This document shows, in pieces, positions 8,972 through 17,682 of a DNA stretch of 64,000 bases (the first letter of the stretch is position 1; every line of letters starts with the position of its first letter). Both the position numbers and the translations under genes were made by a program. Below the pieces are notes generated by a model, which saw only the letters and a program-made list of their open reading frames with translations, was not told the origin of the DNA and made no database searches. Source of the stretch: Prevotella sp. P2-180 (GTDB taxonomy: Bacteria > Bacteroidota > Bacteroidia > Bacteroidales > Bacteroidaceae); contig NZ_NPJI01000110.1 of the NCBI RefSeq assembly GCF_002251435.1, positions 124,001 through 188,000 of the forward strand. The letters run 5' to 3'.

Positions 8972-10953
8972 GAAAAATTGTTAGCATTCTTCAATCGCCA
9001 TTGTGCTTTATGGTGAACATGCTGTTGGCATACGTAGCTTATATGATTTGCCGACTTGCATTCCTAGCCGAAAACTGGAAGCTTTTTTCAGACCACATGA
9101 CGTGGGGCTCGTTTGCGGAAATAATGAAAGGAGGCCTCGTGTTCGACACCTCGGCAATACTCTACACCAATGCCTTATATGCCCTTATGATGCTCTTTCC
9201 GATACATTTGAAGGAAACTAAGGCATGGCAAAAGGTGGCTAAATGGGTATTTGTGACAGTCAACGCCATTATGATGGCAGCAAACCTCATAGATTGTGTT
9301 TACTTCCAGTATACAGGCCGACGCACCACCGTGACCGTATTTTCTGAATTCAGCAACGAGAGTAACATTGGTTCGGTCATGGGCATAGAAGTGCTGCGAC
9401 ATTGGTATCTCGTGGTGCTTTTTGTGCTGCTCGTATGGGGCTTATGGAGACTCTACCGCAGTGCTGATGGTCGCAATGTGCGGCCTTACGTGCCGTATTA
9501 CTTGTGTCAGACGCTTTGTCTGGCTGTGTTTGTGCCGCTGTGCGTAGCAGGAATGCGGGGAGGGTTCACCACTGCCGTGCGTCCCATAACCATCAGCAAC
9601 GCCAACCAGTATGTCGACCGCCCGATAGAAGCAGGCATAGTGCTGAACACCCCGTTTTCCATCATACGCACATACGGCAAGAAGATATTCGTCACCCCCG
9701 ACTATATTCCAGTGGCTGAGCTTGATGCCATATACTCGCCGCTTCACCTGCCGCAAAGCACCGAAACGCAGTGCGATGGTTCCGACTCAACGGTTTTCGT
9801 CCCTCATCCAGGAAAGAACATCGTGATACTCATAGTGGAGAGTTTCGGACGAGAGTATATCGGGGCCTACAACAAGTGGCTCGAAGGAGGAAAATACAAA
9901 GGCTACACCCCGTTTGTGGACTCGTTGATGCAACATTCCACCACCTTCCTCTATTCATATTGCAATGGAAGGAAGAGTATCGACGCCATGCCGAGCATAC
10001 TCTCGGGAATACCAATGTTTGTAGAGCCATTTTTCCTTACGCCAGCCTCTATGAACGATGTGAGCAGCATAGCCGGCGAATTAAAGGGCAAGGGTTATTA
10101 CTCAGCCTTCTTCCATGGGGCGGAAAACAGTTCGATGGGATTTCAGGCTTATGCCAGGACAAGCGGTTTCGACGACTATTTTGGACGCACGGAATACAAT
10201 GCCGACAAACGCTTTGGAGGAGACAACGACTACGACGGCCTTTGGGCTATATGGGACGAGCCGTTCCTGCAGTTTTTCGCCATGAAGATGTCAGAGTTCC
10301 GCCAGCCGTTTGTCTCCGCGGTGTTCACTGCCTCGTCACACCATCCTTACAAGGTGCCGGAGAAGTATCAGAACGTGTTTAAGGAAGAAGGCATAGTGAT
10401 ACACAAGTGCATACGTTATACCGACAACGCCCTGCGCCTCTTCTTCGAAAAGGCAAGGAAACAGTCATGGTATGACAACACGCTGTTTGTCATTACAAGC
10501 GACCACACCAACCTCAGCGACCATGAATACTATCAGACCGACCTCGGCGGATTCTGCTCGCCCATAATATTTTTCGACCCTAAGGGCGACATGAAACCTG
10601 GTGTACGCAATGCCATAGCCCAACAGATTGACATCATGCCCACGGTGCTCGGATACTTGGGCTATGACCGGCCATATATTGCTTTTGGCAAGAATCTTCT
10701 GGCCACTCCTGATGAGCAGACTTGGGCGGTGAACTATCTCGGCGGCATATACCAGTATGTGGAAGGCGACTACCTGCTGCAGTTTGACGGCAATAAGACC
10801 AAAGCCCTCTACCGCTTCCGCACTGACTTGCTGCTGAAGGACAATGTGGCAGAGAAAGAACCGGATGTGGTGAAAAGGATGGAACGACGGCTGAAAGCCA
10901 TAATACAATCGTATATGACAAGAATGAATGAAAATGAATTGATTAGCAAATGA
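8968..10953 (+). CDS. LTA synthase-like sulfatase-fold membrane enzyme (second)
   Basis: A 661-residue protein with an N-terminal membrane domain of about five segments and a C-terminal sulfatase fold. Motifs seen are VILIVESFGREYIG, the nucleophile-like region CNGRKSIDAMPSILSG, and ITSDHTN. It overlaps the preceding gene by four bases. It is related to that gene but clearly diverged, so the two may act on different head groups or acceptors. The sigma factor gene begins 32 bases after its stop. Membership of the LtaS-like family is firm; the substrate is unknown. Confidence 0.85.
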   Translation: MRKIVSILQSPLCFMVNMLLAYVAYMICRLAFLAENWKLFSDHMTWGSFAEIMKGGLVFDTSAILYTNALYALMMLFPIHLKETKAWQKVAKWVFVTVNAIMMAANLIDCVYFQYTGRRTTVTVFSEFSNESNIGSVMGIEVLRHWYLVVLFVLLVWGLWRLYRSADGRNVRPYVPYYLCQTLCLAVFVPLCVAGMRGGFTTAVRPITISNANQYVDRPIEAGIVLNTPFSIIRTYGKKIFVTPDYIPVAELDAIYSPLHLPQSTETQCDGSDSTVFVPHPGKNIVILIVESFGREYIGAYNKWLEGGKYKGYTPFVDSLMQHSTTFLYSYCNGRKSIDAMPSILSGIPMFVEPFFLTPASMNDVSSIAGELKGKGYYSAFFHGAENSSMGFQAYARTSGFDDYFGRTEYNADKRFGGDNDYDGLWAIWDEPFLQFFAMKMSEFRQPFVSAVFTASSHHPYKVPEKYQNVFKEEGIVIHKCIRYTDNALRLFFEKARKQSWYDNTLFVITSDHTNLSDHEYYQTDLGGFCSPIIFFDPKGDMKPGVRNAIAQQIDIMPTVLGYLGYDRPYIAFGKNLLATPDEQTWAVNYLGGIYQYVEGDYLLQFDGNKTKALYRFRTDLLLKDNVAEKEPDVVKRMERRLKAIIQSYMTRMNENELISK

Positions 10954-10985
10954 GTTGACGAGTCAATTGTAAATAATAAACAAAT

Positions 10986-11573
10986 ATGAAAGAAGACAGA
11001 AACAAGATTGTGACCGATAATATGGGACTGGTAGTTTCAACGGCACGTAAATACCAAGGACAAGGACTCGAACTCGACGACCTTGTAAGTGAGGGGACTA
11101 TAGGTATGATAAAGGCTGCCGAGAGATATAATCCCGAAAAGGGAGGATTTGCCGCCTTTGCATTGCCTGAGATAAAGAAAAGTATAGAGGCGGCCATAGA
11201 GCAGCAATCTGGACTGTATCGCATACCTCGAAAAGAAAAGTCTGTTGTGGAAAAGAAAAGGAGAGTGCCACTGTCGGTTGACGCTCCGCTTGGAGGAAGG
11301 GAGAATATCAACCTTCTCTCACTTCTTGTCAATACCAATGCCAAAGACTCTGACATCGACGCCACAAGCTCTTCATATATGAAACTCATTATTGATGTGC
11401 TCGACCTGCTCGATAAAAGGGAACGAGAGGTGATAACTTGCTTCTATGGCATTCGTCGTGACCGGCTTTCTCTTGCCGAGATAGCTGCGCAGATGTGCAT
11501 AAAGCGGGAACGGGCAAGGCAGATAAGGGACAAGGCGACCAGAAAGATAAGGAAGGCCATTAGAAAATCATGA
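10986..11573 (+). CDS. small RNA polymerase sigma-70 family factor
   Basis: A 195-residue protein. Residues 1-75 resemble sigma region 2 (NMGLVVSTARKYQGQGLELDDL, then EGTIGMIKAAERY). The C-terminal ~60 residues are a region 4 helix-turn-helix (LDKREREVITCFYGI, then LAEIAAQMCIKRERARQIRDKA). Regions 1.1 and a full region 3 are missing, so it is shorter than RpoD yet closer to group 2/3 factors than to ECF factors. It follows the three sulfatase genes by 32 bases and overlaps the glycosyltransferase by ATGA, so it is embedded in an envelope operon. Targets are unknown; a link to envelope genes is inferred from context only. Confidence 0.85.
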   Translation: MKEDRNKIVTDNMGLVVSTARKYQGQGLELDDLVSEGTIGMIKAAERYNPEKGGFAAFALPEIKKSIEAAIEQQSGLYRIPRKEKSVVEKKRRVPLSVDAPLGGRENINLLSLLVNTNAKDSDIDATSSSYMKLIIDVLDLLDKREREVITCFYGIRRDRLSLAEIAAQMCIKRERARQIRDKATRKIRKAIRKS

Positions 11574-12733
11574 GAATAGGTTTCGACGCCAAGCGTGCGG
11601 CACAGAACGCTACCGGACTGGGCAACTATAGCCGTTTCGTCATAAGGATTCTGAATAATTTTTTTCCCGACGACGAACAGGTGCTCTATGTGCCTAACCC
11701 AAAGAAGACGCAACACCTCGACAAGGCTACGGCAAACGGTAATGATAACGACATAAATGGTAAAAACGTAACTAAAATACGTTTCCCGCAGCGCATTTGG
11801 AAACGGTTGAGATCGCTCTGGAGAGTATGGGGCATCACTTCCGACTTGAAGCGGGACCGTATAGACATTTTTCACGGCCTTAGCAACGAACTGCCTCTTA
11901 ACATTAGGAAGGCGAAATGCCGCTCGGTGGTTACCATCCACGACCTCATCTTCCTTCACTATCCGAAATACTACCACTGGATAGACCGTAAGATATATGA
12001 CTTCAAGTTTCGGCGTGCATGCAGTAATGCCGACAGGGTGATAGCTGTCAGTGAGTTCACCAAGCGTGAGATAATGAAGTATTACGGCACACCGGAAGCA
12101 AAGATAGATGTGGTCTACCAAGGTTGCGATCCGGCTTTCTCGGCTCCCATAGGTAATGAGAAACGTGACGAGGTGGCTCGCCGCTACTCCCTGCCGCAGC
12201 AGTTTATACTTTACGTGGGAAGCATTGAGGAACGAAAGAACCTGATGCTTGTGGCAAAGGCCATCGCCTCACGGCCTTCGGCTTTCAGTCATAAGATAGT
12301 GGCGGTGGGAAAGCGTACTCCATACGTAGACGAGATAAGGCAATATCTTGAGGCCAATGGCATAGCCGACCGCATATTGTTCTTCCACAAAGTGCCTTTT
12401 GCCGACCTTCCGTCGTTCTATCGCCTAGCCGATGCCTTCGTCTATCCCTCACGCATAGAAGGGTTTGGCATACCGATGCTTGAGGCTATCAGCAGTGGCT
12501 TGCCTGCCATCGGGTGTACTGGCTCGTGCATTGAAGAAGCAGGCGGACCACATTGTATCTATGTCGATCCCGATGACGCACAAGCCATGTCAGCAGCACT
12601 TTGCCGTGTGGTGAGCGACAAGGAGCTGCGCGAGACGATGATAAGGGAAGGATACAAATATGCCCGCAATTTCACCGACGAGGTGCTTGCGGGCAAAGTG
12701 CATGAGACTTATTCTTCTATTCTCCAACCATGA
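11570..12733 (+). CDS. glycosyltransferase family 4 (GT-B fold)
   Basis: A 387-residue protein without signal peptide, starting MRIGFDAKRAAQNATGLGNY, typical of the N-terminal Rossmann half of GT4 enzymes. The C-terminal half has the nucleotide-sugar motif FVYPSRIEGFGIPMLEAI (the EX7E-type site). It would transfer a sugar from an activated donor to a surface glycan or lipid; neither can be named. The start overlaps the sigma factor stop (ATGA), placing it last in the plus-strand operon. Its 3' end overlaps the convergent lipoprotein gene by 17 bases. Confidence 0.9.
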   Translation: MRIGFDAKRAAQNATGLGNYSRFVIRILNNFFPDDEQVLYVPNPKKTQHLDKATANGNDNDINGKNVTKIRFPQRIWKRLRSLWRVWGITSDLKRDRIDIFHGLSNELPLNIRKAKCRSVVTIHDLIFLHYPKYYHWIDRKIYDFKFRRACSNADRVIAVSEFTKREIMKYYGTPEAKIDVVYQGCDPAFSAPIGNEKRDEVARRYSLPQQFILYVGSIEERKNLMLVAKAIASRPSAFSHKIVAVGKRTPYVDEIRQYLEANGIADRILFFHKVPFADLPSFYRLADAFVYPSRIEGFGIPMLEAISSGLPAIGCTGSCIEEAGGPHCIYVDPDDAQAMSAALCRVVSDKELRETMIREGYKYARNFTDEVLAGKVHETYSSILQP

Positions 12734-13223
12734 CAACGCTGAAGTCCGTGAAATAGGAAACCATTTCCGGCTGGCGTGCCATGGCTTCCATAAGCCCGAC
12801 GGCGGCCTTTGCCTTGGAATAATCCAGAATGGTGGAGGTAATGGCTGCGTCAGTGGCCGAGCCAAGGTATTTTATTGCGATGTCCTTAAGTTCGTTTGAC
12901 ATTTCCGGCTGGCGTGCCATGGCTGTCATGCAGGCTGCAATGGCCTCGCCTCGTCTTGTTCCTACCATTGCCTCCTCTTCAGAGTCAAACGGGGCAAGGT
13001 CGGAAAACTGCTTGTAACCTACTACCTTGGAGAAACTCTCCAACAGCTGGTCTTTCATTTCCGGCTGTCGGCTGATGTTTTCAACAAGCGAGGCCACTGC
13101 TTCTATCTGCATGGCCTTGTATGACTCTTCCTGGACAATGGTGTAGTTGTTTGTCTCATCGGTGCATGATGAAACGAGTGACATGGTGCAAACCAAGATT
13201 AAAAGTGAAATTAACTTTTTCAT
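12717..13223 (-). CDS. small lipoprotein with three RQPEM repeats
   Basis: A 168-residue protein. The start MKKLISLLIL at 13223 gives a lipoprotein signal with Cys in VSSCTDE; the longer upstream reading has no signal peptide. The mature part is helical and has the motif RQPEM three times (SRQPEMKDQL, ARQPEMSNEL, ARQPEMVSYF), each followed by a 10-15 residue helix and spaced unevenly. No known family was recognised. Tail-to-tail overlap with the glycosyltransferase gene is 17 bases. It lies downstream of the M28 gene on the same strand with a gap of 37 bases and may share its transcript. Confidence 0.75.
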   Translation of the reverse strand: MKKLISLLILVCTMSLVSSCTDETNNYTIVQEESYKAMQIEAVASLVENISRQPEMKDQLLESFSKVVGYKQFSDLAPFDSEEEAMVGTRRGEAIAACMTAMARQPEMSNELKDIAIKYLGSATDAAITSTILDYSKAKAAVGLMEAMARQPEMVSYFTDFSVVMVGE

Positions 13224-13260
13224 TGTTCTTTTGTTATGTAATGTATTGATAATCATTCCT

Positions 13261-14268
13261 CTATTCGCTGAAAAGCACTTGTATGACCGTCTGTCCCACG
13301 GCTTTGAGCGTGTTGGCATCAATGTTGTCCATCGTGTCGTTCACCGTGTGCCATGTAGGTCCGAAAGTGCTTTGCGGACAGGACTCGATGTGGGGAATGA
13401 TGTCGATGGTGAGAATACCGAGCTTTTCGTTCACGGGAATATGGTCGTCGGTAACCATTCCCCCGTCTTTATTAGGGAACATCGACGAGTAGCCCACGGC
13501 ATGTGCCGCACTCCACACCTTATCTACTATCTGTGAGGCATAGTGAACAGACATGCCTTCGCGGCAGAAGGTAGCACCTGCACCTCCCACCATGTCGAGT
13601 AGTATTCCGAATCGGGCTGTATAGTTCGGCTTGTGTGGGTTTGCAGCCCAGTGTTGTGCGCCCAAAGCCCATGAGTTGCCGTTGTCGGGGGCATCGCTCC
13701 ATTGTGGCACGCCCCAGTCTTCGGCGTCGAAGCACACGAAGTCCACTCCCACGGCAAGACTGTCGCTTTTGGCTATGAGTCGGGCTAATTCGAGCATCAC
13801 AGCCACTCCAGAGGCACCATCGTTGGCTCCTACCACGGGTTTGCGCCAGTTAGCGCTGTCAGGATCGTTGTCTGCCCATGGTCGTGAGTCCCAGTGGGCG
13901 CAGACGAGTATTCGTTCCTTGGCCGTGGTGTTGTGAGAGGCAATGATGTTTGTGGCTTTCAGTGTCGTGCCGTCGTATGCCTTCAGGTCAGCCTTTTGTT
14001 CAGTCACTTCAAGTCCAAACTCCTTGAACTTGTTTGCTATCCACATTCCGCAACGCTCGTGAGCCTCGCTGTTCATGGTACGTGGACCAAAGTCGCATTG
14101 TGCCTTGCAGTAGGCATATGCGCTGTCGGCAACAAACTCTGGTCCTACAATAGCCTGTGCTACTTGGCTTTCCTTTGAGTTCGTCGTGTTTTTGGAATTG
14201 CCGCATGCCATTACCGATGCGGCCAGCATTCCAACTAAAGCAATGTGTATAAATATCCTATTCTTCAC
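13261..14268 (-). CDS. M28-family lipoprotein, likely glutaminyl-peptide cyclotransferase
   Basis: A 335-residue protein; the start codon is GTG at 14268, needed for the full lipoprotein signal (Cys at residue 22, VMAC). The M28 metal site is visible: CAHWDSRPW, GANDGASGVAVMLELAR (Asp), FVCFDAEDWG (Glu-Asp) and TWHTVNDTMDNI (His). The layout HWDSRPW, AND-G and WHT-ND resembles type II glutaminyl cyclases described in oral Bacteroidetes, which convert N-terminal Gln of secreted proteins to pyroglutamate after signal peptide cleavage. An aminopeptidase activity is the alternative. The protein would be periplasmic and membrane anchored. Confidence 0.8.
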   Translation of the reverse strand: MKNRIFIHIALVGMLAASVMACGNSKNTTNSKESQVAQAIVGPEFVADSAYAYCKAQCDFGPRTMNSEAHERCGMWIANKFKEFGLEVTEQKADLKAYDGTTLKATNIIASHNTTAKERILVCAHWDSRPWADNDPDSANWRKPVVGANDGASGVAVMLELARLIAKSDSLAVGVDFVCFDAEDWGVPQWSDAPDNGNSWALGAQHWAANPHKPNYTARFGILLDMVGGAGATFCREGMSVHYASQIVDKVWSAAHAVGYSSMFPNKDGGMVTDDHIPVNEKLGILTIDIIPHIESCPQSTFGPTWHTVNDTMDNIDANTLKAVGQTVIQVLFSE

Positions 14269-14277
14269 CCTTCACTC

Positions 14278-14320
14278 TTAATTTTTAATTCTTAATTTTT
14301 AATTTTTAATTCTTAATTCC
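14278..14320. repeat. short A+T tandem repeat, period about 10
   Basis: Units of the form TTAATTTTTAATTC are repeated about four times between two minus-strand genes. It is one of several short-period intergenic repeats in the window. It also lies between the upstream dipeptidase fusion gene and the M28 gene, where a leader or spacer would be expected. Confidence 0.7.
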
Positions 14321-16102
14321 TCACCTTCTTCCCGCCTGCACTTCAGCCATAACTCTCATGAAGTTTCCACCCATGATACGTTGAATGTCTGTGGTGTTGT
14401 ATCGGCGGGCGAGCAGCATTCGTGTGAAATTTATTATTTTCGATGCGTCGGCAATGCCTGTCACTCCGCCGTCGCCATCGAAGTCGGTACCTAATCCCAC
14501 ATGTTCGATGCCCATAATTCTTATGGCATGTTCGAGATGGTTCATGGCGTCGATGATAGAAGCCTCGCCCTCCTTTCGCAGGAATCCAGGGTAGAGGGTT
14601 ATCTGTGCCACGCCTCCTCGTTTGGCGAGCTGTCGCATCTGTTCGTCTGTGAGGTTTCTCGGATGGTCGCATAGTGCCCTAGCGCTGCTGTGGCTGCATA
14701 CAATGGGTGTGCGGCTTATCTCCAGTGCGTCGTAGAAGCTCTTCTCCCCGGCGTGGCTAAGGTCTACCATAATGCCCAGCCGGTTCATCTCGGCAATCAC
14801 TTTTTCGCCGAATCGGCTCACTCCGTTATGTGTGTTACATCCCTTTGCACTGTCGCAGATGTCGTTGTCGCCGTTGTGGCACAAGGTTATGTACACCACT
14901 CCTCGTTGTGCGAAATGCTTCACGTTGGCAAGGTCGCCGTTTAGGGCTATTCCGTTCTCGATACCGAGCATTATTGATTTCCTTCCGTTTCGTTTGTCCT
15001 CGTAGAGTTCTTTCGGCGTGCGTGCGATACTGAGGTATTTTTTCTGCTTTGCCACAATAGTCTCTATTCTGTCGAATATCATGTTGGCATAGTCGAACGG
15101 GCTGGCTGTAGGCAGTTCTTCTTCCGAAGGATACGACTTTCTTACTATGGATGAGAAGCTCTCGCCTATTTTCGGTTGAGGGAGATAAGCCACCATGATA
15201 GTGGCGTCGAGTCTGCCCTCTGTCATTTTCTGAAGGTCTACAAGAGCCTTTGGCTCGCGGCAGTCAAACCTTATGCCCTGTGGGAATTGCATAGGCGTGT
15301 CGCAATGAGTGTCGAGGGTGAGGATGGTGTGGTGGAGGCGTTTGGTCTCGCTGAACAGTATAGCTTGTCTTACGAGCCATTCGAATATGGGCAAGCCTTC
15401 CTCCATACACTCCGGATGCCACTGTACTCCCATTATAGGCTTGAACTCGCTGCTTTCTATGGCTTCCACCACTCCGTCGGTAGCCTTGGCAGTGATGCGG
15501 AATTTTTTTCCTGCATTGTCAACGGCCTGATGGTGGAAGGAGTTGACATAGATGGTGTCGGTGCCATAGATGTCGTGAAGCATGGAAGAAGGAAGGAGGC
15601 TGACAGTGTGTGTCGCCTCGCTGCGTTCTGCGTCCTGGCTATGCTTTATCCCGTCGGTATTGAGAGAGATGTCTTGCTCCACATGTCCGTCGAGTGCCAT
15701 TGCCAGTGTCTGTATTCCGCGGCAGATGCCGAGAATGGGTATTTGTCTGTTGTAAGCCAGACGTGTGACAAGAAGTTCCGGAAGGTCACGCTCGCTGTTT
15801 ATTGAATGAAGTCTGCGACAGGGTTGTTCGCCGCAATAAAGCGGATTGAAGTCTGCACCGCCGGTGAGTATCAGGCCGTCGATGCGTTCGAGCGTGTTGA
15901 TGATAATGTCGGGATTGTCTATCGGTGGTATGACAACAGGCACTCCACCTGCCTTTTCCACCGATTTGTAGTAAAAGGCGGTGAGTCGTTGTTCGCCGTC
16001 GGCATAATTGGCGGTAAGACCGATTACCGGACGCCTTGTCGCTTCCGGAAATCGGTCGTATATTTGGTTTATTTGTTCTTTCCAGTTGAATTTGTTGTTC
16101 AT
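14321..16102 (-). CDS. fusion: class I glutamine amidotransferase (PuuD-like) + M19 membrane dipeptidase
   Basis: A 593-residue protein. Residues ~15-245 form a peptidase C26 / gamma-glutamyl-GABA hydrolase-like domain: GLILTGGADFNP, nucleophile Cys in ILGICRGIQ, catalytic His-Glu in MGVQWHPE. Residues ~255-590 form a renal-dipeptidase (M19) domain: THCDTP for the HxD metal pair, GIENG for the bridging Glu, VDLSHAG and VCSHSSARAL for His ligands, and GLGTDFDG near the end. No signal peptide is seen, so the enzyme is likely cytoplasmic. A combined role in cleaving gamma-glutamyl compounds and then dipeptides is inferred. The start lies two bases after the Lrp gene stop, which suggests regulation by that neighbour. 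Confidence 0.88.
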   Translation of the reverse strand: MNNKFNWKEQINQIYDRFPEATRRPVIGLTANYADGEQRLTAFYYKSVEKAGGVPVVIPPIDNPDIIINTLERIDGLILTGGADFNPLYCGEQPCRRLHSINSERDLPELLVTRLAYNRQIPILGICRGIQTLAMALDGHVEQDISLNTDGIKHSQDAERSEATHTVSLLPSSMLHDIYGTDTIYVNSFHHQAVDNAGKKFRITAKATDGVVEAIESSEFKPIMGVQWHPECMEEGLPIFEWLVRQAILFSETKRLHHTILTLDTHCDTPMQFPQGIRFDCREPKALVDLQKMTEGRLDATIMVAYLPQPKIGESFSSIVRKSYPSEEELPTASPFDYANMIFDRIETIVAKQKKYLSIARTPKELYEDKRNGRKSIMLGIENGIALNGDLANVKHFAQRGVVYITLCHNGDNDICDSAKGCNTHNGVSRFGEKVIAEMNRLGIMVDLSHAGEKSFYDALEISRTPIVCSHSSARALCDHPRNLTDEQMRQLAKRGGVAQITLYPGFLRKEGEASIIDAMNHLEHAIRIMGIEHVGLGTDFDGDGGVTGIADASKIINFTRMLLARRYNTTDIQRIMGGNFMRVMAEVQAGRR

Positions 16103-16104
16103 AA

Positions 16105-16569
16105 TTATTCTTCAACTTTCACGGCAATTTCTCTCTTGATACTTTGTTCCAGCGAGATGAGAGTTTCTGTGGCCACTACGCCAGGAATGTCCTGTAGCTG
16201 TCCGTTAAGCAGGTGCATGAGTTGCTCGTTGTCTCGTGCATATAGCTTTACGAGCATGGTATAAGGTCCTGTTGTGAAATGACATTCCACAATCTCAGGA
16301 ATATGTTGCAGACGTGCTACAACGTCCTTGTACATACTACCTCTTTCAAGTGTTATACCCACGTATGTGCATGTGGAGTATCCAAGGGATTTTGGGTTTA
16401 CGTCAAAGCCGCTTCCCATGATTACGTTTCCTTCTATCAGATGCTGTACACGTTGGTGGATGGCTGCTCTTGAGACGTTGCATTCTGCAGCTACGTCCTT
16501 GAACGGGATCCTGGCGTTTTTCGACAAAATACTTAGTATTTTTCTGTCGAGATTATCAATTTTTTCCAT
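16105..16569 (-). CDS. Lrp/AsnC family transcriptional regulator
   Basis: A 154-residue protein with an N-terminal helix-turn-helix (LDRKILSILSKNARIPFKDVAAECNVSRAAIHQRVQHL) and a C-terminal AsnC/RAM ligand domain (CTYVGITLERG, then CHFTTGPYTMLVKLYARD). Such proteins bind amino acids and act as local or global regulators. It is followed after two bases by the amidotransferase/dipeptidase gene, so control of peptide or amino acid use is a fair inference. A -7 box at 16646-16653 fits the start. Confidence 0.92.
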   Translation of the reverse strand: MEKIDNLDRKILSILSKNARIPFKDVAAECNVSRAAIHQRVQHLIEGNVIMGSGFDVNPKSLGYSTCTYVGITLERGSMYKDVVARLQHIPEIVECHFTTGPYTMLVKLYARDNEQLMHLLNGQLQDIPGVVATETLISLEQSIKREIAVKVEE

Positions 16570-16645
16570 TATTAATCAAAAAGAATAATTGTTGTTTGTT
16601 GACATTGTGTATAAATGTATTGTTGTTGTTCTCACAAATTGTCAG

Positions 16646-16653
16646 CAAAAGTA
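16646..16653 (-). promoter_or_regulatory. -7 box of the Lrp-dipeptidase operon
   Basis: The minus strand reads TACTTTTG, matching TAnnTTTG, 77 bases before the Lrp ATG. The leader is long enough to hold an autoregulatory site. Confidence 0.55.
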
Positions 16654-16705
16654 CGACATTTTATTGATATAGTCAAGAAAAAACTGCAAAAAATATACAA
16701 AATGG

Positions 16706-17620
16706 CTACTTTTTCACTATTTCCACCAATTCTACGGTGAAGATAAGGGCACTGAATGGCTTTATCTTGCCTTGGTCGCGGTCGCCGTAGGCCAGGTTGT
16801 AAGGAATGTATATTTCCCATTTGCTGCCCACAGGCATCAGGGTAAGTGCTTCTGTCCATCCTGCTATCACTTGGTTGGCTCTGAACTCAATGGGCTTGTC
16901 GCCGTGTTTAGCTGAGGAGTCGAACACTGTGCCGTCTACAAGGCGTCCTTCGTAGTTCACCTTCACACGGTCGGTATGCTGAGGTTTCTCGCCCTCACCA
17001 GCCACAATCACCTTGTATTGTAGTCCACTCTCTGTAGTCTTCACACCCTCTTTCTTTGCGTTTTCAGCAAGGAATGCCTCGCCGGCACGACGGTTTTCGC
17101 CATAGAGTTTCTCTATCTTTGCTTCCTTTGCCTCCGACAGCATGTCTTTGAATAGCAGTCCTGCGTTGTCTATATTATAATAGGTGGTGTCGCCCTGCAG
17201 GGCATCTGTGAAACCACGCAGCGCAAGAGCTTCAACGAGAGAGTCGGGAGAGTCCTTAAGATCGTTCGCCAGTCCAGGAAGCATTTTCTCTTTCACCTGC
17301 TTTGCTATCTCAATGCCAGCGGAGTATGCCTTGAACTGAGGGTCGTCAGTCGCCTTCACCGCTTCTTGAAAACCCTTCACGAAGTCAGCCATATAGGCGG
17401 TGTCTACTCCCAGCGACTGTGTGAGAAAAGGTATGAGACCCTGTGTCATGCTCATGCCAGCCACATAGCTTAAGGTGTCTGACTCGTTGTTCATTACCAC
17501 TGCTTCCTTTTCAGGTTTTTTTTCTTTGCTTTTCTTTTTTCCAGCGTTGCTGTCAACGCAAAATGCACCCGCCATAATCATGGCGAGTGCAATTATCATA
17601 GTTTGTCTTTTCATTATCAT
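16706..17620 (-). CDS. FKBP-type peptidyl-prolyl isomerase, exported
   Basis: A 304-residue protein (an ATG at 17614 is also possible). The signal peptide MKRQTMIIALAMIMAG is followed by a Lys/Glu-rich linker, an FkpA-like N-terminal helical dimerisation region (LSYVAGMSMTQGLIPFL) and a C-terminal FKBP domain (SGLQYKVIVAGEGEKPQ, VKVNYEGRLVDGTVFDSS, IAGWTEALTLMPVGSKWEIYIPYNLAYGDRDQGKIKPFSALIFTVELVEI). It would catalyse prolyl isomerisation and chaperoning in the periplasm. It is the last of three FKBP genes in a row on this strand. Confidence 0.92.
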   Translation of the reverse strand: MIMKRQTMIIALAMIMAGAFCVDSNAGKKKSKEKKPEKEAVVMNNESDTLSYVAGMSMTQGLIPFLTQSLGVDTAYMADFVKGFQEAVKATDDPQFKAYSAGIEIAKQVKEKMLPGLANDLKDSPDSLVEALALRGFTDALQGDTTYYNIDNAGLLFKDMLSEAKEAKIEKLYGENRRAGEAFLAENAKKEGVKTTESGLQYKVIVAGEGEKPQHTDRVKVNYEGRLVDGTVFDSSAKHGDKPIEFRANQVIAGWTEALTLMPVGSKWEIYIPYNLAYGDRDQGKIKPFSALIFTVELVEIVKK

Positions 17621-17632
17621 GAATATTACCTG

Positions 17633-17678
17633 TTACTCGTCAACTCGTCAACTTATCAACTTGTCAACTCGTCAACTG
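17633..17678. repeat. intergenic tandem repeat of GTCAACTC/TTGTCAAC units
   Basis: Five copies of a 10-11 base unit of the type CAACTCGT / CAACTTGT lie between two FKBP genes. Related words occur at 10951-10972 and 56697-56785. The role is unknown. Confidence 0.65.
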
Positions 17679-17682
17679 AACA

